NCBI RefSeq assembly: GCF_963676685.1
Contig: NC_092355.1
Coordinates: 56,641,613-56,705,612 of the forward strand
Length of the DNA: 64,000 nt
From: Mytilus edulis
Lineage: Eukaryota > Mollusca > Bivalvia > Mytilida > Mytilidae
Reading direction: 5' to 3'
Of this stretch, positions 1 to 12,600 are shown one piece after another (the first letter of the stretch is position 1; every line of letters begins with the position of its first letter). A program made the position numbers and the translations under genes. The notes beneath the pieces are model-generated. The model was not told the origin of the DNA and searched no databases. It saw only the letters and a program-made list of their open reading frames with translations.

Positions 1-294
1 TTGGGAGAATATTAAGGAACCTTTAAACTAAATATGTTTAATTTTGCATTATAACATACTATACACCTTTGTTTGCAATTTTTATGTTTTTTATACTTAG
101 TTTGGATGATTGAACTAGTTCTCCGCTGAAATAAATGATCAATTACGTTTATAATAGTTTTGATTTGATTTGATTTCGTGTGCTTGCCTATAATCTCAAA
201 GCTATATTTTGCGTTCCATTTCTAAAATTTTGTTTTCGAAGCTCCACTTCACATTTTATTTGGCATTCCAACTGTTTTTATGAATGCGCTAATG

Positions 295-362
295 AAATGA
301 CGGGTCTTATGAAGACGAAAGCACATTTGGCGCTCCAAATTATAAGCTTGGTACCTTTGTTA
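295..362 (+). repeat. Decayed fragment of the hammerhead-like repeat family
   Basis: GTCTTATGAAGACGAAA, GGCGCTCCAAATTATAA and TTGGTACCTTTG align with the end of the copy at 11410-11480. The CTGATGA core is degraded. This is why the open frame across it (180-473) is not called a gene. Confidence 0.6.
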
Positions 363-1189
363 AGTTTTTCTATATATACAAATGTTGATTGTAAACACTC
401 ACCAGTTCAGGATAAACTAAAACGAAAAATAGCCAACCCAATTAATAATACTTTAAGGAGATACTGTCCTTGAATGATTGTTATCATAATTAATAAGCAT
501 ATTATCTCGAAATTTTTCATAAAGCGATCATGATCAACAATAAAAGATCTACGAACAAGGATGACTTTAGAAGGAAGATATAAATGACGAAATATTTTAC
601 TAATTTCGTGACTTATCTAACATCGACAAAAATCATAACAGGAAGGGAGAAAACAGACAACAATAATCGACAACATAGGATCTTCGAAAAGGCTGATAAG
701 ATGAAAACCATTAAATGACTCAAATCAAAATCTGTATTTATCTGAAACAATTTTAAAGATCAACATGAGCGACATAGACACCTTAGAGCCTCTTTTACAC
801 TTATTTTATGATTTTTTTTTATAACATGGCTTGTAATTAGTAATCGATATTTGTTGCCATGCTGATATACTCCCGCAGTGTAAAATGCAAAAGCTGGAAC
901 AAAAAATGCTTTTTGAAACAACAACAAAATCTAAGTAGTATCTCATTTTCTACTTTCGTTGGAAAGCCCTTCCATCGAGTATTCAGGCTGCATTATAACC
1001 AAATGGCATGATCATCTTCAATTGCAGACACAAGGAAAATATTCATAGTAAGCTAAAACTGTTATTACAAAATATAAGTACAAGTTTGATTCACTGATTC
1101 GATCCTTCTTATGCATTCGTTAAGTACCTGAGTAAAAGCAGTTAGAAAACGATCAATCATTATTGGTTCAATGTGCTTTGTTTGAAGAT
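363..1189. other. No gene recognised
   Basis: AT-rich intergenic sequence; no splice-supported exon, RNA gene or known repeat seen. Confidence 0.5.
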
Positions 1190-1278
1190 GTTGAGGTAGA
1201 AAAGCCTTAGTTTTTCAAAAAATTCAAAAATTTGTAAACAGTAAATTTATAAATATAACCATATCAATGACAATTCAT

Positions 1279-1299
1279 GTCAGCACAAAAAGTGCTGAC
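1279..1299 (-). ncRNA. Conserved hairpin of the retrozyme-like repeat, copy A
   Basis: Perfect 8-bp stem GTCAGCAC/GTGCTGAC with a five-base loop, at the position where other copies carry covarying stems. Confidence 0.6.
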
Positions 1300-1400
1300 T
1301 ACTGGGCTTTCCCTCGGGGAAATAAATCTCCACCAGCAGTTGCATCGACCCAGTGGTTGTAAAGAAACTCATCATAGGTACAAGGACTAAATTTAGTATA

Positions 1401-1439
1401 TACGCCAGACGCGCGTTTCGTCTACAAAAGACTCATCAG
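1401..1439 (-). ncRNA. Hammerhead-ribozyme-like core, copy A
   Basis: Minus strand: CTGATGA, stem II GTC-TTTTGTA-GAC, GAAA, stem III CGC-GCGTCTG-GCG, then UA, so the last G with UA gives a permitted NUH site (GUA). All conserved core positions of a hammerhead are present. Proximal stem I pairing is weak; more distal GGATT/AGTCC could pair. Self-cleavage is not shown. Confidence 0.55.
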
Positions 1440-1500
1440 TGACGCTCGAATCCAAAAAAGTTAAAAAGGCCAAATAAAGTACGAAGTTGAAGAGCATATG

Positions 1501-4500
1501 TTCATTTTTCTGCCATTAAAGGAGTTCGACTTTGTGTGGTGACAACAACATAATATAACACTTATACGTTATAATAATATATTTTTGTTTAATACGGGAC
1601 AACTACGTATACATAATACCATAAACAAGGGAGTTGTATGAATAGGACAATTAATAGAAATTCTGACTCTGTTTGCACTAATGATCTCTAACAGGTTCAT
1701 TTTCACAAAGTCCCTAAGATAATACTATCTCTAGGCTTATAAAATGCGAAATTAGCAATATTATGTGATTCTTTTTCTTTTACAGAATATCCTTGAACTG
1801 TATATAAAAAAAGTAAAATCACAATAATGTTGTATGCATATTTGTAAATATTTTCAGAAATCTTTTTAAATTATATTAAAAGCAACAAACTAATGCATTG
1901 CAATTAAAGTAATTTTTAAAACGTTCCAGTTAATGTCAACCTGTATTCTTATATTAAATGATTTTATAGAATTTTTTTTATAAAGCCTAGGATCGTTCGT
2001 CAACATGTCATCAACTAACGTTAGTCAATAAACAGCAATTCTTTATATTTCGTTTCTATAAACCGTTCTGGTAAATGTCTAGCAACACTGTTTTTGCTTG
2101 AATTCATACTGAAGTAATATAAGAATGTTTTTTCCCCCAATTAGCCGAGAAATATGAGATGAAATATTCTTCACTCAACAATTTTGTCCATTAAAGTAAC
2201 TTAATTCATGCCAATTTAATAAATTTGAGAAAAGTCTTAGTTTTAAGTAGATATTTTTTTAAAATATCCATAAAGAAGAATAATAATAAACAACTACAAT
2301 GTTTTTTACCTGATGACCTTTTTGACAAAAAATTGACTGATCCGCTTTTCTGACAAACAAGTTGTTATTGCCAAAATGATTCATTTCTGTCATTATAGCC
2401 TCAATAGAAATTAAATTCATCAAAATTACATACAAACAATGCTTTTGATGTTTGAAAAATTGGACATGTGTTTGTGTGTGTCTAAATGTTTGACAATTTA
2501 TTTAAATGAGTCTGCATTTTGAATATTTAACATTTGAAACATCATTTATTTGTTCTTATCGCTGCATGGAGACAGCTGGTCGTAATTATAGACTATAAAT
2601 AAAAATTACACAGCGTATCAATGAATAATTATTTATTTATTTTTTGTTAAAGTTAGAAAATTCAAAGTATTTGAAATTAGGAGATGTGGTATGTTTAATT
2701 TGCCAATGAGACAATTATCCAACAGAAAATATCGTAATAAGGGTGTAAAGTTTTCTCACAATTCTCCTTGTTATTTCAGTTCATATATAATTATAGTAAA
2801 ATAAATTATATCCAATCAGAGACATACATAGTACTACAAAATGTGTTTATCTTAACTTCAATTAACTAAAAATAACCATAAACCTTATCAGGGGGCTCAC
2901 ATGTAATCTACTTAGCATAACAGTGAGACAAAGGTCATATTTGACCGTTTCGCATAAATTCCGTATAGAACCAAAACGGGTTGCGGAGACAATACAAGCG
3001 TCTTTTAATATGCATTGATCACCCATCTTGGACAGATCAAGTGTATGAAGGAAGTAAAAACTTGACAAATCGACCGTTCAGAATTTAGATGGTTAATATT
3101 CTGTTCGTACGCCTTTATTTTTACCATTGATACATGGAGATGTATGGATGTCTTTTCACATTAAAGCATTCATAATGAAATCATTGTCACATATAAACAT
3201 TTACTAAGTGAATATGTAGAAAGAATGCTTATAAATACTTTATCGATAAGTTAGAGGGATTAAGTGTTCCAGATGTCGTTTAACTAATAAACAAAACTTT
3301 GTTAATCAAACGCATGGTTGATATTGATATTAAAATGATTTGCTGAAAACTTTATGATAGTGAAATACATAATTTGAGCTAACGTAAATCACCACTGGGC
3401 GTTAAACTACCAACAGTCAATCAATCTAATGCCATTCCAGGATTCAAGTACAAAAAAAAAAGAAAGATGTGCTATATTTTCATTGCATCAACTATTATAT
3501 AACAACAAACAATTGTGCTTGCCTAATTTCGTTCATATTTTGTAATTTGATAATGTGGCTTCTTCCAATTTTCTATTATTGCCGATAATGTTGAGATATT
3601 TCTAAGATGTTTGATTGCTATTTTATGGTTAAATCCCTGACTTTTTTTTTACTGATTAGTACTCTTATTTCTTTTTACTTTAAAGCGATTTCAACGATCG
3701 ATGGCGACGCCGTATACAAAGGTTTTTTTTACATCTGTTCATACACACAATTCAATTCTATATCACAATTTGACATTGCACAGAAAACTACATTTTTAAC
3801 AAGGAATATAACACGTTGCGGTTTTTTTTTTTGTGATGAGATATTTAACTATTTATGTACACCCAAGATGGTCAAGTTAGTGTAAACATACATTACTCAT
3901 TTATTTGAAGTAACTAATATAACTGGATAATTTATAGGATCTGCAAACATGCTGTTATGTTTAACTAATCTGTTTTCTAATACAAACCGGAACAAATCAT
4001 GCATGTAATGTCCAAGGATAAAGAGTGTAAAGAAATTGAATATTTTTTCACAATAAACTTTTTTTCATATTACCGACTTTTGACTCCGAATAATATAATT
4101 TGCTGACAGGTTACACGGTGAAATAAGAGCATCCAAAAGAAGTAAATTAAAAAAAAATTCTGTTGACTTCGAGGGGGGGGGGGAGTTTACTGATTTGCCG
4201 ATTATTTTGTCGTATATTGAAATTATTAAACAGTTTATTTTCTCCACAAAACGACGGATTAAAAGCCTAAACTTACTTCTTTATGTTGCTCTTGGTTGAC
4301 CAAGTACCAAGAGGCCCAATCATATAGAGGGAAACCTGTCGAAAATATATAAATTCCGGAACCACAAGTCGGAAATATAAAGAAAAATAGTCTTTGATTT
4401 TATGACTGTTACAATAAAGTGTGTGAAAAGAAAACAAGCAGCGAAAGTGAATATCAATAAACTATATGTTTATTTTTTTTATTTGTTTAAATTGTTTGTA

Positions 4501-5599
4501 AGTTTGTTTCATTTTGTGTAGAATATAAAAGAACAGGATTTTTTGTCAATCGATAGAATTGGCTTTTACTTTTAAGTCCTGTCTGGTCAAACAGTCTATT
4601 TCTACTCTAAAACATAATTGGATAACAAAATATCGTATGTGGTGGTTATTTTTAAAGATGAGTCCAGAATAGTTCTTCGGACTCATGAAAATAAGCGTAG
4701 TTTTCTTATTTTGTATCACAATTAGAAGATTATTGATGATTGCCAATGAGACAAATATCAACCAGAGTGTAAATGACGTGAATGGATGTTACTGTGACAA
4801 TACACATTATTTTTTTTTATCAAAACCTATACTGTATAGTCAGCTTTTGATATCCAAACATCACAAAATATGAAATAATTTAAACGAGGAAAATAAACAG
4901 CAATATTAAAACAATATAAAACAGAGTACTAACAACAAATACATATGAGAGGTGTAGTCGGGTTATAAATGTGTGGTATGCGGTTTTTTGCAAATAAATA
5001 CTTTTGCTACGGCATCCTTCTAAACCCGAACAGCGATTATGTGATAATATAAGGCGACAGTGTAAAACAAATGTTAAAATCTATTAATCTATAAGGACGA
5101 GACAATTCAAGGTAAAAAAACAAAAGAAGAACAAACTAAGGAAATCTAATAAACTTCAAAGAGAGCTAAATAAAGGAAATAGTGGCAGCTGTTCAATACT
5201 CATAACTAGGTTCGCCAACATGGTAAGCCTTGCCTGCTGTTCATTCATCAATCGCTATGAAACTTCTCAATAAGTCAAATTGTCACTCTCTGAGTTATGA
5301 AATAATCGGTTAAATCATTGTGTAGTGTCGGTTTAGTGTTTTTTCTTATAACTTTTGTTTGAGAAATTTTCTTTGTGTAAGGAGTAAACCTTGATGATAT
5401 ATATACAAAGTGTGAACCATTCGAGTGTCATGAATTCAACTATTTCAAATGATTTCTTATCTTAAATCATTTGCCCGAGAAATTTTTTTTTTCTTGAATG
5501 TTGTTATCTTTGTTTCTGTAAGATTTCAACGTAAAATGTCAAATTGCACTTCTAAAAAATTTGACAACTAGCATGCTCCACTGAAAATCTAAACGGAAA
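1501..5599. other. Intergenic, no supported gene
   Basis: AT-rich. It holds a G-run at about 4171-4183 and one open frame with a signal-like N-terminus at 3607-3885 (listed separately, weak). Otherwise nothing recognisable on either strand. Confidence 0.5.
3607..3885 (+). CDS. Uncertain small ORF with signal-like N-terminus
   Basis: 92 codons. From an internal Met (residue 8) the start MVKSLTFFLLISTLISF resembles a signal peptide, followed by four cysteines in about 45 residues. A donor-like CAA|GTTAGT lies near the end, so it could be a first exon of a secreted protein. There is no homology I recognise and no partner exon; the T-rich composition makes a chance frame quite possible. Confidence 0.12.
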   Translation: MFDCYFMVKSLTFFLLISTLISFYFKAISTIDGDAVYKGFFYICSYTQFNSISQFDIAQKTTFLTRNITRCGFFFCDEIFNYLCTPKMVKLV

Positions 5600-5900
5600 G
5601 CCGTTGTGTAGTGGTTAGTGCATCGGACTACTAACACAAAGGTTTTTGGTTCCATCCCTGCCTCGGAGAGAAAATGGCAGGGGCTGAATTTTCAGCTCTC
5701 CCTTGACACCATTTGCGAGTATGGTCTTGAGAAATGATGACAGTCCGTCGGAAGCGGACGATACATGAATGACCGTGTTTGGAGAGAGCCATGCCTCTTA
5801 CAGGTAAAAGACAATCTTATAGACTTCGAAAAAGAGCAGGCTAATGCCGCTACAAGGCAGCACTCGCAACCGCAAAGTGGAAAAGGATTAATATAAGTTG
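5600..5900 (+). mobile_element. tRNA-derived SINE
   Basis: The first ~70 bp look like a tRNA gene: box A-like TGTAGTGGTTAGTGC at about 5606 and box B-like GGTTCCATCC at about 5649. A non-tRNA body follows, with AGCTCTCCCTTGACACC and GTCGGAAGCGGACGATA. Similar tRNA-headed SINEs are common in molluscs; I do not assign a named family. The 3' boundary is approximate. Confidence 0.65.
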
Positions 5901-6437
5901 CAATATCTTGTTTCCCAATCCACTTTAAATAAATATGTTTAAACCAATTGCAAACTAAATCAAGTAATGGAATTTACCTTTATGATTATTATGAGAGAAG
6001 ATATTGCAGATGGTTCGTATGTTGAAATTCGTGTATCGCGGGTTTTTATCATGGTTTTTTATTTCATTTTATCTCTGGTTAAAAGTTATCTTATTTGCAA
6101 TCATACCTCATCTATCATTTTTATATCTCAGTATTGTTTTGTGAAGTGTGTTTATCGTTTTCTTCCTTTGTGTTTTGACCTTGGTTAAGTGTGTTTCTAT
6201 TCGTCAAACTTTGCATACATATTTTGTATTCAAATATGATAATTCATGTGTGTATATGTAGAATACTTAAGGTTGATATTTAGCGCGAACAAACCAACTA
6301 AATACTTATTATTGCATGATTATAGCACATTATCTGAAAGAGCAAAACTAATGTGATACACAGATGGTGGGTGGATTAGTTTTTGTATATCCATACTATG
6401 GTCATAGAGAACATTTGAAGGTCTTCAATGCGCAGTG

Positions 6438-6622
6438 ATGAAATTCGTTTATACTCTTTTTTATGTCTGTAGTCTAATTAACCTTCTACATGGGGAAATA
6501 TTTACATCTGTATACAAACTGTCTCTTATGTCTCACGAGGAAGGGAAGTTGTTAACTGCTTTTAAGAACTATATCGATATTCAAATCGTGGATCAGAGAT
6601 CAGTTTCATTCGAAATACAAAG
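6438..6622 (+). CDS. P4HA: P4HA exon 1 (start codon, signal peptide)
   Basis: 185 nt, residues 1-61 plus two bases. The ATG at 6438 is the first in frame before a clear signal peptide, and the mature chain starts near EIFTSVYKLS, the usual P4Ha_N opening. The donor is AG|GTAGGA at 6623. The 5' UTR and promoter could not be placed. Confidence 0.93.
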
Positions 6623-9600
6623 GTAGGACATTATTCGTAAAGTCATACATATAATGCACTGTATTCATCAAAAAATCAGACTGTGCTAAACATTATGGAA
6701 TATAAGTGTTAAATATAAAACCATCTACCACCTACATGTATCGTGATTTGATCAAATTGTCAAGGAAACTATTTTACAACTATGCATGTTATTCACTTTA
6801 ACATGTTTAAGAAATAAGTAAAACAAATAGCTCTGAATATTTTAGTAATTATTGTGTAAAATTATGAATGGAAATGGGGAATGTGTCAAAGAGACAACAA
6901 CCCGAACATAGAAAAAACAACAGCAGAAGTTCACCAATAGGTCTTCAATGTAGAGAGTGTATCACGTGACTAAATCAAATAACCACTGCTACTAAATTGT
7001 ATTAGAATTATGTTATGTGTGTAGTACTGTTTTTTTTTCAATGACTATACAGTCAAATCAATAACTGATATTAAGACACAAAGGATGAAGCTGCATATTG
7101 ATTTTTTTTTAAATAAACAATACAAAAAAAAAAATAGAAATCATTTTTTCAAGACACATTTCAGTTATTATCCTGACATTTGTTCAAAACAAAATCCAAG
7201 TATAGAGATAACACATACCGATAAAATATTATATAAATAAAACTTTTAATATCATATTCCACGTGTAAACCGTGAAGTTTTATGGACGCCATATCGAATT
7301 GGTTGACCGTTATTGAAGTTCCGTTCCACAGATCAAATTCCGAATGAACCACATTGCGTTTTAAGAAAAGACAAAACTCTCATACCAGCTGCTTTTATCC
7401 TGCGCTTTATCAGATTTTACTTACTGTAGATTAAACAATGACACATTTGTGTGCTGATTTTTTATTTTCCTCTCATACATGTAGTTAATGTTTCACTAGG
7501 TTTTTGAGTTTTGATTTGTGACACGGATGTATTCCTTTTGAATCGATTCATGATTATTGAACAATAATTAAACAGCGGTATACTACTGTTGTCTTTTTTA
7601 TATCACACAATTTGTACAGTTTCTCTTTGATCTTACTGCCTAATATATTAATTTACAAATCATGAACGAGACCCAAAACCCCAAAAATAATAGCCAATGA
7701 CGTCACACTCATCCTTTTCAATTTATGAATGATATGAATGATATGCACACGACTTCATTTATACAACCGACCGAACAAATATCCCTACGTTTTCTAAACA
7801 AATTTTTGCTAATTATTTCATTACAAATTTCTTTTAAATACTGTGAAGGCAAATGATCTATAAAAAGAATAATATTCTTTAAACTTACTACATTAGCTCC
7901 ATTGTAAACCATATTCTACATGCACAACCAAGTATTTTTTTATTTATTGCAGAATTTAGTTAAGGTCTCAAGTCTCTCAAGTGATTTATGATTTCAACAG
8001 AGAGACGATCGATGTCTCATATGTCAGGTTTACGTTCTCAACTGTTGAAATGTTACATTTATATAAAAAAAAACAATAAAAAACCCTAAGTCTTAACATT
8101 TGAACATTAAGCAATTGCATTATTTTCATACTTATAACAATGTTTGATGGAGTTTTCACTTCACACTCTTGTTGAATAAGGAATTACACATACAACTTTT
8201 TCACCAAATGAAACGTTGATATTTAGATTCGATTCGGGTATGTTTTACTAAGTCTCTAGATTTGTAGGTTGTGTTTTGTGTACTTTTGTCTGTTTGTCTT
8301 TTTCTTTGTTAGCCAGTTTTTTTCGACTGATTAGTTTGAGTATTTCTTTTGCATCTTTCTTCTTTTTTAGATGATAAATAAAGGCAACAGTGATATACCG
8401 CTGTTCAAAATCATAAATCGATTGAGAGAAAAAAAATTGTTACAAACTAAAACCAAGGAAAACATATCAATTATAAGAGCGAAACAAACAAAGTAGCAGA
8501 ACACAGAAGTGCACCAAAAAGCAAACAACAGTGCAACATTCATAGACACGAAGTATTAGATATTAATTGTAATATTCCTGACTTCGAACAAGGCATTTTA
8601 AAAAATTGTTGGGTTTAACGTGGTTTTGTGGCTAGCCAAACCTCGCCTTTTATGGCAATGTTAAATATACCGTTAAAAAAAAAAAAAAAAACATTACATG
8701 ACAGGAACAGATATACTGTATAAACATTCTTTTTGAGATTATTAAATGACCTAGAGCCAACGGTAACACAGAGTAGCCAAGATCCAGGATATGCAGAGAA
8801 TCCCATTAACGCCTTCCATCTGATTGGACGATTTGTATATAAATGGCCAGTTGTGTTTGCTAATATATTGTGTGAAGACTGTACACTCAATGAAGCTGCA
8901 CTACGTAAGAATAAAGGATTAAGATGTTATAGTTTAAAAGTCAGCATGATGCGGAGTTCGAAAAAAGTACTATTTTCTAACTTATGTACAAAACAAAAAT
9001 ATTTCAAATCAAAAGCATTAAACTAAACATGACAAACTAATAAAGACAAATTTAATCAAATATTTTGTCAAACTCGAGTAAGGTATCATAATTATGCATG
9101 CATGAGGAAAGTACAATTCTTGATTTCTAGATATTTCGTAATTTTGATATCAGTAAATTTAAAAGAAAACAATAGCACTATGTTAAAGCAACGACTTTAA
9201 AAAAAAGTATTGCGATCTTTAGGTTCTTTGTAGTGTTATGTAACTATTGTTATTTCTTCGTTTGCCATGGCGTTTTCTGTGTTAATAAGAATGTTCTTCT
9301 CCTACATGTATTTTCCGCCGCTTTAGAAATGTTTCACTAAGCGATATTAACACATATATGTCTTCGTCACACGTACGATTAGTTTCAGATCAAATTACAT
9401 TATTGTTTATTGGATCATAACAAACTCCTTTCAATACAAAGATTATTGGGTCTAATCTAGCATGCAAATGTTGTAAAAAAATTAAAGACCACTGGATTAT
9501 AGCACTGCGTCGAGTGTAATAACATATTTCTCAACTCTCGTTAAGATACATTGGATTAGAGAAAGTTGAGACAAAGATTTTACCCTTACAATATATAACG

Positions 9601-12600
9601 TGTTCGTTCAGTTGAGATCAGTTGAACAACATGTTTAAGAAGAACTTTACTTATTTCATTCTACCTGGGTTTATTTTAGATACATTTTTGTTTGTAAATT
9701 CAGAACAATAAAGTTTTTTTCAATTATAACTGAATGTGTAATTTCTGAAAATGATTATATTTGTTTTCAGATTTAAACACGACATATCAGACAGTTAATC
9801 GAAACATTCAACGTTGGCCAGATGAATACGACGTACATGCATCAGCACAGGCGTTACTACGCTTGCGCACGTTTTATTTTTTTGACATTGAAGGAGCAAT
9901 TGATGGTTTCCTTTTTGGTGAGCATTGTCAACCTCTTAGTCCGTCTCAGGCATTGAAGCTTATTCGAGTGGCAATTGACAACAATATGCTACACGAGGCA
10001 AGGCTTTGGTGTGAAGCATTATTAGCCAGACTACCTTTTACTTCTTTCCAGGACGAAAGTATCAATAAAATGGCTATTTTTAGGATTCTCGCAACTATAT
10101 ATGATAAGGTAAGAAATACTTATAGAGGATAATATGTTTAACACTGTTTTACCTATGACAAGTTGCAAATTTAATTGACAACGACACGTGCACCCTTAGT
10201 TTCTAACGATAATTTTTCTTATCACTCTACTGTGCTGAGGAAGGAAATAACCAGTCAGTGAGATCAAAGGAAAATTTCGTAAATAGAAATACTATACAAT
10301 TACTGTCTTTTGATGAGATAAATATGTGGTTTTATTGACTTTTGAAAACTGATATTCACTGAAGCCAACGTCCGAAGTGAATATCAGTTTTTCAAAAGTG
10401 AATTTAACCACTGATTTACCGAAACAAAAGACAGTAATCGTTTTATTCCATATTTTGATAGAAATGTGTGTAACGGAAATTAATTACCAAAACCATTGAA
10501 TTGTACATCAAACATTTTTTTACCAAAATTATACACGTAAAAGCACGCGACGTTTTGCGGGATGAAAATACTTTTTCCGCCGGTGAATATGCTTATTTAT
10601 TCAAAATTCCTTTCATAAAGATAACCTACTAAAGTTTCAGCAATATGGATTAATTTATATTATTTGTGTCCTAACTTTAGAATCATTTTTAAAACTGTTA
10701 GTCATTTGCATTATTGTCATTGATTTGATGTGTTGGTCATTGATTGTTGCAAGTTTGTTTACCAAATAAGGGACAGCGAATTCAAATTCTTATTTATATA
10801 ATTATTTTATTTTATTTTCACAATATAGTCAAAATTAATTTAACAAAAGATTAAGACCTATGTCTTTATGTCTTACTATCTAGTTAAAATATATAACTCT
10901 GATTGCATTATACTTGAGATAAGTGTAACGCAATCAGAGTTCTATTTTAATTCTGTTTTATGTTTTGATGTCAGTAACATCCTTATATAAACATATCAAC
11001 TTGTAGGCTGGTATGCGTCGACGATCAACAGAAATTTTATCAGATTTTACGCAGTTAGGTATGAATATATAAAATGATCTTTTAACTTTCATAATAATGA
11101 TCAGTTATTTCTAATACCAGTAAAATTTAGAATAAAAGTATTATCATGCCACTGCTGATGGACGTTTCGTCTCCGAGGGTATCACCAGCCCAGATGTCAG
11201 AACTTCGGTGTTGACATGAATATCAATTATGTGGTCATTTTTATAAATTTACTGTTTACAAAACTTTGAATCTTTCGAAAAACTAAGGATTTTCTTATCC
11301 CAGGAATAGATTACCTTAGCCGTATTTGGCACAACTTTTTGGAATTTTGATCCTCAATGCTTTTCAACTTCGTACTTGTTTGGCTTTATAAATATTTTGA
11401 TGAGCGTCACTGATGAGTCTTACGTAGACGAAACGCGCGTCTGGCGTACTAAATTGTAATCCTGGTACCTTTGATAACCAATTATCAAGGTTATAAATAT
11501 ATCAAATATCATTCGTAAGATATTACATGACATATAAATTGTAAGTCCAATATACCTTTTTGGGGGGGTGGGGGTGGGGGGATTGTCGTACATACTTTTC
11601 GTGCATTATGTCATGCATTAGAAAGAATAACTTAATTTCTCACGAACTACAATCTTACCCATAATTAAATTAATTAAATTACATGTACATTCAAGATTTC
11701 TCACCTTACTAAATGTTGATGATTCATAAATATCGTGTGTGTTTAAAGCTTTGCATTTTATTCACTTTTGCTATATGAAGCATTGAGGACCATAAATTCA
11801 TAAAGATATTGCCAAATTTAATTGCAACTTTAATTTCGCATGTATAGGGTTGTCAACTGGAATCATAAAATAAATAAGATTCGCGCCAATCTCTCTGTCA
11901 ATATAAAGTGTAGCACCAAAAAAAAATTTATTTTACATATTTACGCTGATTTTGTAAAATTGATTGGCAGATCCGTAGTGAAACGTTAATTCAAAAATAC
12001 TGAACTCTGAAATAATTGCTGCATTAATTGGATACATCTATGTCTTATTCAAGTCTTCTTGTCCAGATATGCTTGTCAAGAATTCTATTAGAAATTTAAT
12101 GCTCTTCCATCCAACATAATGTTTTCGTCAAAGCACGAGGAAAGGAGGGTGAACTATAGTTTACCGATTAGAGATATGATAAATGTCAATGAAAAATCAA
12201 TTAGTATAGATTCATGTTTCACAAACAGACATGTATATCACTACATATTTCCATTACACTATTAAGACTTTACATATTTCAAATTGGCATGATACAAGTT
12301 TTGAGGGACAGATTGGTTAATAAGTGAATAAAGTCCAGCTGAAACTATTGATGAAATTATGTTATACTAGTGGCTGACACAATCATATTCTATATCGAGT
12401 AATTACAGAAAAGGGTGAACGACTTTGTTTGTGAAAAATGAATTAAGGTTCAGAAAGACAACAAAGGAAAGGGGTATATATTGGTTTTAATGGTTCACCT
12501 AACAGCTTCTGGAGATTAAAAAAGTAGTTCAAAATAACAAGATAGTACTGTTGCAATCCATCCGTAGTTGTGATAAATCATGATCAACGCAACACATGAA

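Larger units (their letters stand above)
1190..1500 (-). repeat. Retrozyme-like ~360-bp repeat, copy A
   Basis: Reverse-strand copy of the dispersed family also at 11135, 17555 and 27165. Read on the minus strand the order is hammerhead-like core (1439-1401), the CCACTGGGTCGATGC segment, then the GTCAGCAC hairpin (1299-1279). Confidence 0.75.
11135..11480 (+). repeat. Retrozyme-like ~360-bp repeat, copy B
   Basis: Plus-strand copy in P4HA intron 4. Order: CCGAGGGTATCACCAGCCCA, hairpin (11196-11215), about 190 bp, hammerhead-like core (11410-11448), then TCCTGGTACCTTTGAT. Confidence 0.75.

Noticed and set aside
180-473. 97-codon open frame on the + strand
   Set aside because: It crosses a fragment of the retrozyme-like repeat (295-362) and has no splice signals or homology.
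5600-5672. A functional tRNA gene
   Set aside because: No acceptable acceptor or anticodon stems and a long unrelated body follows; it is a SINE head.
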